From Ilex aquifolium (taxonomy: Eukaryota > Streptophyta > Magnoliopsida > Aquifoliales > Aquifoliaceae), in NCBI GenBank assembly GCA_951799425.1, contig OX637402.1:3624001-3688000 (forward strand): 64,000 nt of DNA, in the 5' to 3' direction. Below the pieces are notes generated by a model. It saw only the letters and a program-made list of their open reading frames with translations, had not been told where the DNA came from and did no database searches. Made by a program: the position numbers and the translations under genes. This document shows positions 23,212 to 34,300 of this stretch, piece after piece (positions within the stretch are counted from its first letter, which is position 1; each line of letters opens with the position of its first letter).

Positions 23212-25424
23212 TGTAACGCCCCAAAATTCACCCTAGAATGCATTACTATCTACAAGTCATCCAACCATGAGAGCAACTAAAAATAACAATTAGATAATAA
23301 ACCATTCATCTACTTGACAAAGAATAAATACTAAAACCAATAAAATATCATAATTTCTCCAATTTACAATTCAAAATCAAATAATATCTAGCAGCGGAAT
23401 AATAAAACTAACTGAAACATTGTTTCACAAAAATCTCTTCAAATACAATAATCAGAACTAAAATGAAGCATCTCTAAGCCTCCACTTCAGGATCCTCATA
23501 CCGACCTTCTCCAGCCTCGAGATCAACCTGCTCATCTAACTCGACATCCTACTCGCTAACAAAATATGTAATGTTTTGTAGTGGGTGAGCAAAATCCCGT
23601 AGTCTTTTTTGAAAAATAGCATATATACCATTTTGAAAGTAAAACAATGACAGTTATAATGATCTCAAGTGTTCGGAAATACAGTAAATTAATGAAAGGA
23701 ATAAACATGTTATAATTAAAGCAATCAATCAATAACTCAGTAGTATCATCTCATATTCTCATGTATGTTGGTACATCCTCATTCTCATGTATGTTGGTAC
23801 TTCCCCATTCTCATGTATGGTGGTACATCCACATTCTCATGTATGTTGGTTGTTTCTCAGCAATCTACACAGAGATTCTACCTCGTTCACACATCATAAC
23901 CACACAATCTCAATCATTCCCCGCAGGGCACATCACAAACCACTTTAGAAATGGTGTATACCGTCTCCCACGGCATTGACGAATTCTTCCCAGGAAAGGT
24001 ATACTATCTCTCAGCCTCGAACTTACGTGAACAACAGTGGTTTCTCTCACAAACAACAATCCACTACAAGTGTTAGACAACCATCTCACCCCCACTGGGA
24101 TAGACTAACCTATAACACTCTACGGCAGCTCTCGAAGGCAATTCAAGTCCGTCACAACAAACCATACAAGAGATAAAACCACAACTTTCTCAACAACTAC
24201 AATCTTAACCAATCACAATTTTCATTAACAATTCAAGTATCACAATTGCACAATTCTCAATATACTACAGTAATAAAGGAATTAAAATATGCAAGAGATC
24301 ATATCAAGAAAACCTTCACAATTTCGATATTAAAAATTCTAGGATTTTGCCAAAAAATTATAATTTCTTAGAACAAGAACAAGTATTAGATGAAAGCATG
24401 ATTTAATCAAGAATAGGAATTTAGAAATCAAGAATCCATAAGAATTTGACAATAGAACATGTATTTTGGAAAAGCTAGAGTTTTGGAAATTCAAGAACAA
24501 GTATTCCTTGAACTCAAACATGTATTTTGTTTAAGACTATGTTCCAATGATAAAGAAACCAAAAACTCAAACATATTTATCATATAATTATCAAGAAGAT
24601 TGAAAACATACATAATCATACCCTAAGTCTCAATGAAAGAAAACTCAAGAAGAATCCCTTACCTCGATTCCGTAGTTTTGTGTGAAAACCTAGCATGTTT
24701 GATCTGTTCCAACGTGAAAATCCCCCTTAATCTTGTGTTTCTCCTCTTATTTCTTGATCTCCAAGACTCTCTAGGGTTAGAACTGATGAAATAGGATAAG
24801 GGAAGACATTCTTGGGTATTTATAGTTGGAGAAAACAGTCCAATCAACGCAAATCTGATACTCAGAATCGTGACCTCACGTTCGAACTAGAGGCTTGACG
24901 TTCGAACTATCTACCTGACGTTCGAACATAATTTTGGCGTTCGAACATTGCTTGCTCCCAGTAATTTTACTTTTCCATTAGAGTTCTGTCGGACACAAAA
25001 GTACTGGGACTAACTGTCGTTCGAGTGGGTCCATTTACTTTCGAACGGACTCCCATTTTTAGCTGAACTTCTAATGAAGTTTTGACCTATTTAGAGGTCG
25101 ATTTGGAAATTTTTTGTGAAATACTCTTTTATAGCCCTGGAAGTCTAGTGTCTACTGTAAAAATTTTAGATCAAACGGACATCAGGGTAAAAAATATATG
25201 GTCCAAATACTAAGGCAGTGTCAGATTCTTTCCTACCTGAATTCTATCTAAAATGTGTTTTAACTCCGGAATACTTTCTAACTTCTACTATATACCCTAT
25301 TACCTCACCTAACATTTTTATTTCTACTCTTACAATCCATATAGTTCATGCTTACATCATTACATATATGAGCATTTCAAATTAATTACGTTACTATATA
25401 AAGATAAGAATGTGGGGGTTTACA
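23212..25424 (-). mobile_element. Solo LTR (2213 bp) inserted in Copia IV, perfect TSD
   Basis: On the minus strand it begins TGTAAACCCCCA and ends GGGGCGTTACA. It is flanked by identical AATAA (23207-23211 and 25425-25429). The Copia RT/RNase H coding runs straight through after removing it and one TSD copy. Same family as 15665-17698, opposite orientation. It holds short internal repeats of ACGTTCGAAC type (about 24890-24960). Confidence 0.9.
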
Positions 25425-28400
25425 AATAATTGCTTTCCAGTGGTCTTTTCTGGGATTACTTGTATATCGACTTAACTTACCCACTGAGTATGTTATATCC
25501 GGACGGGTACAATTCATTATGTACATTAAACTACCAATTATACGTGTATATTCTAACTGTGATATGATATTGCCCTTATTCTTAGAAAGATGGTTATTAA
25601 CATCAACAAGTGTTCTCATAGGTTTTATCTCATACTTTTTTAACTTATCAAGTACTTTTTCAATATAATGAGATTGAGATAACACGAGTCCATTTGACGT
25701 TCTAGAAATTTTAATTCCTAATATAACTTCAGCAACACCTAGGTCTTTCATTTCAAATCTCTTTGTCAACATCTGTTTGGCAGCTTTAATGACATCGTTA
25801 TTGCTGCCTATAATTAGCATGTCGTTAACATAAAGACTTATAATAACGTATCCACTATGAGTGCTCTTGACATATACACATTTTTCACACTCATTTATTT
25901 TGAACTCATTTTACAACATTAATATGTCAAATTTTTTTATGTCACTGCTTCGGTGCTTGTTTTAAACCATATAGAAATTTAACAAGCTTGCATACTTTCT
26001 TTTCTTGTCCATTAGCAATGAACCCCTCAGGTTGTTCCATGTATATTTCTTCATCTAATTCACCATTCAAGAATGCTATCTTTACATCCATTTAATGTAT
26101 TTCAAGACCATTCAATGCAGCTATAGCAATTAACATCTATATGAAAGTATTCTAGTAATTGTTGAATAAATGTCAAAATAATCCAATTCTTCCCTTTGTT
26201 TATATTCTTTGGCTATAAGTCTAGCTTTGTACTTGTCAATGGATCCATCGGATTTCATCTTCTTTTTAAGGATCCATTTATAGCCTAAAGGTTTGTTACC
26301 TAGTGGAAGATTCACCAACTCCCATGTATGATTTCTCATAATGGATTCGATTTCAGAATCGACGGCTTCCTTCCAATAAGGAGTTTCGGGGGAGGACATA
26401 GCTTCTTTGAAACCAGGACCAAATGACTTCAAATTCTTTGTCATCTTGCTACGTCTAGGTTCATCTTCTATGAACTCCCCATTTTGACCATTACTAGTTG
26501 TAGCTTCGATTGGTCTCTTTAAAGAGCTTGATTAATGTGACATATTAAATGGAAAATTATTTTCAAAGAATGACGCATTCCTTGATTCTATAATAGTATT
26601 AATATGCACATTAGGAATCTCATATTTGTGAACAAGAAATCGATATGCACTACTGTTATGGGCATAACCAATGAATACACAATCAATTATTTTTGGTCAT
26701 ATCTTAACCCTTTTAGGTTTACGAACTACCACTTTTGCTAGACACCCCCACACTTTTAAGAATTTATAGGAATGTCTTCGACCTTTACATAATTCATATG
26801 GTCTCTAGTTAGTTTTCTTATGAGGCACCTTTTTAAGAATATAATTAGAAGATAATAAGGCTTCCCCCCACAAGTTTTTGGGTGCTCTCGAACTTGAAAT
26901 CATAGCATTTATCATTTCTTTCAATGTTCGGTTTTTGCGTTCAGCTATGCCATTTGATTGAGGTGAATAGGGGAGCATTCGTTTGGTGAATGATTCCATG
27001 TGTTGCACAAAACTCCTCGAAAGGAGATTCATATTCTCCACCCCTATCACTTCTTAATGTTTTTATCTCTCTCCTAAGTTGATTCTCGACTTCATTCTTA
27101 TAATGCTTGAACATATCAGTAGCTTCATCTGTAGTTCTAATTAAGTAAACATAACAGTTCTTTTGCAATCATTAATAAAAATAATAAAATACTGTTTACC
27201 ACCCATTGTTTGCACAAACTTTAAGTCACAAATATCATTGTGAATTAATTCAAGAGGTTCAGTGCTTCTTTCAAACTGACTTGAAAGATATTCTTGCCAA
27301 CTTTGATTCCACACAAGTCTCACATTTATGATTTGAATCAATAGACATCTTAGGCAAATCATTCAAATTAATTAATCTTCTAATTGCATCATAATTAACA
27401 TATCCTAGTCTAGCATGCCATACATTAGAAGACTCAAGCAAGTAAGAAGAATTCATCACATTCTTGTTATTAAAAGATATGGGTACAATAGTCATTACAT
27501 TGAGCTTAAAAAGCCCATCACTCATGTATCCCTTCCCTACAAACATCTCATTCTTAGTGATTACAAATTTTTCGGATACAAAGACTAACTTAAAGCAATT
27601 TTTGCTAAGCAAAGAACTAGACACTAGATTCTTGCGAATATCTGGGACATGAAGCACTTCATTCAAGGTGAGTTCCTTGTCGGATGTCATCTTGAGTATC
27701 ACCTTGTCACTTCCTTCAACCTTGGAGGTAGAGGAATTTCCCATATAGAGTAGTTCATCATTCTCTTGTTTTTTATAAGTAGAGAATATCCATTTGTTGG
27801 AACAAATATGTCGAGTAGCTTCGATGTCCACCCACCACTCTTTGGGGTTACCCACCAAGTTGCATTCTGAAACAACTGCGTAGAGATTCATATCGTTGAC
27901 TTTCATAGAAAGCTTGTCCATTTCAATCATGTTTGCTTGAGCATTAGGCTTCTTGAACTTCTTTAGCCTACGACAATCTTTTGAGATATGCCCCGGTTTG
28001 CCACAGTTGTAGCACTTGTTCTTTGATCCTTGATTTGGACCTTCGTCATTGTGCTTCCTTTCCTTGTTAGTCTTGGTTCCACTTTCAACTATGTTGGCCT
28101 TAGATTTCATAAAATTAAAAAATCCATTTTTCTTCTCGGATTTACGATTATCCTCCTCGATCCTCAAGTGAACAATCAATTCTTCAAGTTTCATCTCTTT
28201 GCGCTTGTGCTTCAAATAGTTCTTGAAATCCTTCCATAGGGGTGATAATTTCTCCACAATTGTAGCCACTTGGAATGACTCACTAAGAGACATTCCCTCG
28301 GCATGGATGTCATGAAGGATTAATTGAGTTTCTTGAACCTAGGAGATAATATTCTTAGAATCCAGCATTTTGAAATCCAAGAATTTACTGACATTGAACT

Positions 28401-28774
28401 TCTTCGTGCCGGCATCCTTGGTCTTGTAATTTTTGTCCAAGGACTCCCAAAGTTCTTTCGCGGTTTTGACTACACTGTACACATTTTATAATGCATTTGT
28501 CTAACTCATTGAGGATGTAATTTCTACACAAGAAATATGAGTGCTTCCAAGCATCCACAACAACAACCTTTTCTCATCAAGTGGAGGAACATCCTCCCTT
28601 AAGAAAATTTCCAAGATTAAGGATGGTGAGATAGAAAATCATTTTAGATTGCCAACGTTTGAAGTCCGAGCAATTGAAGTTCTCGGGTTTTTCCCCATGA
28701 GACACACTCACGGTTATAGGAACAACTATTGTACGAACAACAGTAGGAAGAATAAAATCATTTGAGGTTGTCAT
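25425..28774 (-). pseudogene. Copia IV gag-pol (Gag to RT), inactivated
   Basis: On the minus strand: Gag start around 28774 (VSHGEKPENF motif), zinc knuckle CYNCGKPGHISKDC (about 28002-27961), protease, GAG-pre-integrase and integrase (27690-26800), then RT (26444-25425). Damage: the protease active site reads WVDIEATRHIC where DSGA is usual; a frame shift breaks the integrase core near 26970; a stop precedes the GIVILYN-type RT block; the RT catalytic box is YVND instead of YVDD (about 25838-25827). The element is non-functional. Confidence 0.88.
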
Positions 28775-29864
28775 TTCTGTTACACAAACAAAAGCAATAA
28801 TTTAAAAATCAATAGTCTAATAGGATACATAATTCTGATTTGCGATAAGTATAGTAATTAATGAAAGTAAAAACAGTAAAAAAATAATAAAAAATTGTTT
28901 TAGATTTATAACAGTACTTAATCTAACTATAAAACAAATCTGTCTTAAAATTGTTATAGAAAAAAAATGTGTATATAACTAGATTATATTAAACTGTATA
29001 AAGTCTAACTTATGCACTAATCTAAACATAATATATAGAAATTAAAACCAGTGCACTTACATTAACGCGGAATAGCACGAATAGTAAAATCTTGAAAACC
29101 AGAAATCCAATAATAAAAACAATAATCCAAGCCCTGTGTAATCATAGTTTCCTTAAGACAAATTTGCTCCCTCTTGGTGCTTAAGGTTGATAAGCAACTG
29201 CCTCCCAAGATAGAACGGATTTCATTATTGAAGATGCAACACTTCAATCTCCAAGACTCCAACGAACACAATTTTGTATTTATACTTGAACCGAACTTGA
29301 AATAATAATGCAGCAATATGCAAAGAGAGAGAGAGATAGAAGAAGAAGAAGAAAAACTAATACTTAATTCAATATTTTGGATAATTAAGAGAACTAGAAT
29401 GAGAGAACAATTCTTGAATTGTCCAATGGTGTGTTTTGGGAGTACAATGAATTACCTATTTATAGGCTCACTAGTGGCTTTTCATAAAGAGTGTAACCAT
29501 ATGTAATTGTACATTTTAGTCCAAAGGGTATCGATAGTGACTTTATAAAAAGATACAACCATTTGAAATGGTGTCTTTTAGTCCAAGAGATATCAATGGT
29601 GATTTTATGAAAAGTTGTGATTATTTGTAATGGTGACTTTATGAAAAGATGTAACTATTTGGATTGGTGTCTTTAACCAAAATTCACCAATTTTAAATTA
29701 GTAACCTTTCATGTCATATTCACTTCACACATTTTCAATTGCTCCCAAAAGTCACAAAGACTTTAACAACATTTTCAATTGCTCCCAAAAGTTACAAAGA
29801 CTTTAATAATATCTCATTCACTACTTAATGATTTTTTTAAATAAATATACCATTATTTCCAACA
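28775..29864 (-). mobile_element. 5' LTR and leader of Copia IV
   Basis: Minus-strand LTR starting TGTTGGAAATAATGG at 29864, with a TATAAATAGG box near 29464-29455. Its part 29390-29864 pairs with the 3' LTR at 21603-22082. I could not fix the LTR end: no clear initiator-Met primer site (TGGTATCAGAG) is visible before Gag, and 28790-29050 is AT-rich leader sequence. Confidence 0.65.
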
Positions 29865-30564
29865 AAAACACTGTTTTGGGCAGCAGCTCCTTGCCTTTTA
29901 TACCTCTGTTTTTCTTTAGCAAACCAACTTCAAAGAGCTGCCTCCTTCAGTTCCTTATCCCAACAAGAAATAGCTTCCACGGTGGCTGTCCCTTGACTTT
30001 TTTCTAAAGCCCAAAGAAGCTGCCCCTTCAATGTTTCTTAAGCCACCAAAACGTTAGTGGTTGTACCTCCCTTGACAAAAATCAAAAACCACCTAACCAA
30101 CCTAATTGCAAGACACAGAAACTCAAATAATAAAAACAACCCAAAAATTTAAATACCAAACCCAATTTCATGAGTTCTCATTCCTAACATCATCTTCAAT
30201 CTTTCAAACACATCAATCTTCAATGACTTTGTGAAAATGGAGGCAACTTGATCTTGTGTCTTGCAATGCACCAACTTCATTTCTTTATTCTTCACGTGTT
30301 CCCTAATAAAATGGTAGCGCGTGTCAATGTGTTTACTCCTCTCATGGAAAATTGAGTTCTTTGTCAATGTCATTGCTGATCTATTATCAACAAGAATCTA
30401 CATGGGATTCACCTGAGAAAATCCCAAATAGCTCAACAAGTACTTCAACCAAATAGCATGACACACCGTAGAATTTGTCGCCACACTCCACTCGCACGTT
30501 GACAAATTCACAATTATTTGCTTCTTGGATGACCAAGAAAATGTCGTACCTCCCATGAAAAAAC
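29865..30564 (-). pseudogene. Copia V RNase H C-terminus and LTR start
   Basis: Minus-strand Copia RNase H coding: GGTTFSWSSKKQ (from about 30554), then HERSKHIDTRYHFIREHV and CKTQDQVASIFTKSLKIDVF to a stop at 30149. Bases 29865-30148 are 3' UTR/LTR with a TATAAAAGG box (about 29902-29894) and are cut by Copia IV at 29864/29865. The upstream half of the domain lies at 44042-44365; element III was inserted between them. Confidence 0.85.
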
Positions 30565-31282
30565 TGATGATACCTAAAATAAACCCCAGACACGAGCTCA
30601 GAAAGTGAGCTCAGCTCAGGAGCTCAGGTAAGGTAAGCAGAGCTCATCCGGCCATAGTCTGAGCTCATCCAGCCGGTACTAGAGCTCCCCGCTGAGAACA
30701 CGAATTGAGAAACGACAGAAGGACAGCGAGATGACAGCAGATACTTTAATAAGGGGAATTGAGTCGATCCAAGGCATGAAACCCGTAACTAACCAGGATC
30801 CTCTCCTAACGCTAAGGAGAGGATCCCTTGATATAAGGAAAGGATCTCGCCGGTGGGAGCCTGCCTTAAGGAGTTTAAATAACTCCAGGATTATAGATGA
30901 AGATGGGGCACGGTCCCTTCAATAAAGGAAATAATTTCGAATTAGAGGTAAGCATGAGGCTCTAAAAAGGGAGGGCAAGCCCCAACAAGGGGGGGAGGAC
31001 GAGAAACCCTAATACCCTATGTATCCTACTGTAATACGCTCAACTTGATCAATAAGAAAGAGAGGAGTCATCTGACTCCATTGCAGAGTGGATTAGCCGA
31101 GCTCAGGCCGGTGAACCACTATACTTCCGCCGTGCTATCAACCCTTTCCCTGAATCCCCTAACCATCAATCTACATTATCAAGAACGAGCCTTGCAGCTC
31201 AGATATAGCACTTGAATCCACACAAACCGTCCATAATGAACTATTCGGTTCCATAGCTCATTCACGTAGATTTACACCATCA
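30565..31282 (+). mobile_element. 5' LTR of element III (718 bp)
   Basis: Begins TGATGATACC and ends ACACCATCA. It differs from the 3' LTR by 10 substitutions and by 55 extra bases (about 31189-31243) that are absent from the 3' copy. The TATA position reads TCTAAAAA (30961-30968), whereas the 3' LTR has TATAAAAA, so the promoter driving Gag-Pol is probably weakened. It is dense in GAGCTC palindromes (30595-30700). The ORF at 30731-30925 recurs in the 3' LTR and is not considered coding. Confidence 0.93.
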
Positions 31283-31285
31283 GTT

Positions 31286-31303
31286 TGGCGCCGTCTGTGG
31301 GAA
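31286..31303 (+). promoter_or_regulatory. Primer binding site of element III
   Basis: TGGCGCCGTCTGTGGGAA starts 3 bases after the 5' LTR. Its first nine bases (TGGCGCCGT) complement the expected 3' end of plant tRNA-Asp (ACGGCGCCA); the later bases match less well. Confidence 0.75.
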
Positions 31304-31345
31304 CGACTGTTCTTATTTACAAATAAGCTGATCTCTCAGTGACTG

Positions 31346-34300
31346 ATGGTAACAACTCGAAATATGAGCAGAAGTCAAACAAACCTACCACGAATGCAGG
31401 ATCAGCAGGAAGCCACCAACGGCAGGCAACCTGGGAACGTCCAAGAGGCCAATTCCCCCATTAATAACGAGATGGAGGCCCTTCGCCTCGTTAACCAACG
31501 CTTGTTAAAGGAAAATGCAGAGTTATCAAAGCTCATACAGCGCCCGCAGGAGGCACGACCGGCCCAAGAAGGCCAGAATAATCCCCCTCATAGGGAGCAA
31601 CGACCCTGGGACCCCCTTAGAGAGGTCAACGAAGGAGGAGAAAGCAGCCAGACTAGGGGACATGTTCCCTACCTACCCCCTAGGAATGGCCACAACGAGG
31701 AAGTGCAAAGTCAGAACGATGGGGGCGAGAGGGATGATTTTTTCCCTTATTCGCAAGACAGGAGAGAGCAACACTGGGAGCAGCGCTTCAAAGACATAAA
31801 GCAAGAGCTCAGCCACATGAAGGAGGCTGTAAGAAGCAAAGCTCCGGTTACAATCGACGTCTTGGTGCAACAAACCGAGTCCCCATTCACCACTGGGGTG
31901 CTGCACTTTCCTCTCCCACCAAAGTTCAGGATGCCACAAATAAAGGTCTTTGACGGAACAAAAGATCTCGTAGATCATCTCAACACTTACAAGAATCAGA
32001 TGGAGCTACATGGATTCCAGGATCCTGTACGTTGCAGAGCTTTCGCCATCACATTAAAAGGCTCCGCCCTAGCCTGGTTTCATAGGCTCCCACCAGCCTC
32101 GATCTCATCCTTCAAAGAGCTCTCCATAACTTTCGTATCTCATTTTATAGGAGCCCGGATATACCGAAAATCGAGCTACCACCTGCTGAATGTGAAACAG
32201 GGGCCTCAAGAAAACCTGAGGTCTTATGTCCAAAGGTTCAACTCAGAGACACTAAAAGTAGACGTTCCAGACGAAAAATTAGCCATAACTGCCTTTATTG
32301 CAGGATTGGGAGTACAATCAAAGGATCTAATGTTTTCCATATCGAAGAACCCTCAGGCCAGCATGGCTGAGGTGCTAGCCAAGGCAGAGAAATATATAAA
32401 CGATGAAGAGGCACTCATTTCCAAAGTAAGGGGTACATCCTCAGGGAAGGAGAATGAGAAAGAAGAAAAAAGAAGGGACCGGAGTCCCAGGAAGGAAAAA
32501 GGGCGAGAGAGGTCTCCGAGAAGGGATAGGGACCGCTCGCCAAAGAGAAGAGGAAATGTCAGAGATCGCCTGGGCCCCCCGCAGCCCGAGCTGCAGCTCA
32601 GGTACGGACCTCAGCAATACACCCCACTCACTGCCGCTGTGTCACAAGTTCTGTATGAGGTCCAAAACGAGAAGTTCCTGAGATGGCCACCCCGGATGAA
32701 GGCAGATCCAGCCAAGAGAGACCCCACAAAGTACTGCGATTACCACAGGGATCATGGTCACCACACTGATGACTGCATTCAACTAAAAAAGGAAATCGAG
32801 TTCTTGATCCAGCGAGGTCAGCTACGCCGTTTTGTGGCTCATGACGATCAGAATCGAGCTCTCCCACCTCCACCACCTCGGCAGCCGACACCTGCACCAC
32901 ATCAGCAGCCTCTAGGTGATATCAGAGTAATATCTGGAGGGTTCGCAGGAGGTGGAGAATCTAGCTCAGCCAGGAAAGCACACCTTCGACGGATCAGAGC
33001 CGAAGAAGCTCTCGAAGTGCACGCTGTATCCAAAGCGCCACGCTTAGATACGGTTATCACTTTCTCAGATGCTGATTTGGAGGGATGCCAGTACCCTCAT
33101 GATGATCCGTTGGTGGTGCGAGTCGTGGTGGCTAACAGAACCGTTCATCGAGTTCTAGTCGATAACGGAAGCTCGGCAGATATCATTTTCGCACCTGCAT
33201 TCGACAAAATGGACATAGGAAGAGAGAGACTTGAGCCTGTGCACACTCACTTGCTGGGATTCTCCGGAGAAAGGGTGCTCCCCCTGGGCTCGATCCAACT
33301 TGTGCTCACCCTAGGGGACCCACCTTGCCAAGCCACCACAACCGTAAAGTTCCTAGTGGTCGATGCACCCTCTGCATACAACATCCTGCTTGGAAGACCA
33401 TCCCTTAATTCCATGAAGGCAATCCCATCAGCCTATCACTTAGTCGTAAAATTCCCTACAGAAAATGGAATCGGAGCAGTCCGAGGAGACCAGCGTATAG
33501 CAAGAGAATGCTATATGGCCTCTGTAAAAAAGAAGGAGGTTGAGAACATCCAATTAGATGAACTCGACATGAGAGATGAAATGGAGACAAGACCAATGCC
33601 ATCGGAAGAGCTGGAACTAATACAGCTTGATGAAGAGCCAGAACACCTCGTTTATGTGGGTTCCAAACTAAACGCAAAGCTCAAAAGTCTCCTCGTCCAG
33701 TTCCTAAAAGAGAATATAGGAGTGTTTGCTTGGAAGCAAGAAGACATGGAAGGAATTGACCCTTCGGTTATTACCCATAAGCTATGCGTGAACCCAACCT
33801 GCAAACCCATCAAACAGAAGAGGAGGAGCTTTGCCTCTGAAAGACAAAGGGCAATCAATGTGGAGGTCAGCAAACTCCTCCATGCTGAGGCTATCAGGGA
33901 GGTTGATTACCCCACCTGGTTAGCAAATGTGGTTCTTGTAAAGAAAACCAATGGAAAGTGGCGATTGTGCATTGACTTCACTGATCTCAACCGAGCATGC
34001 CCCAAAGATAGCTTCCCATTACCTCGGATTGACCTGATAGTGGACGCCACTGTCGGGCATGAGCTCCTTAGCTTCATGGACGCCTTCTCAAGCTACAACC
34101 AAATCAGGATGGACCCCAATGACCAAGAGAAGACCTCCTTTGTAACTGAGCAAGAAACATACTGTTATCAGGTCATGCCTTTCGGGTTAAAGAACGCCGG
34201 AGCCACTTACCAGCGATTGGTGAATAGGATGTTCCAAAAACAAATAGGAGCTTCCATGGAAGTTTACATCGATGACATGTTGGTGAAATCACTAAAAGCA

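Noticed and set aside
30731-30925. 64-codon ORF repeated at 43545-43739
   Set aside because: It is the same place in the two LTRs of element III; the LTRs are only 1.5% different, so an open frame in both is expected by chance.
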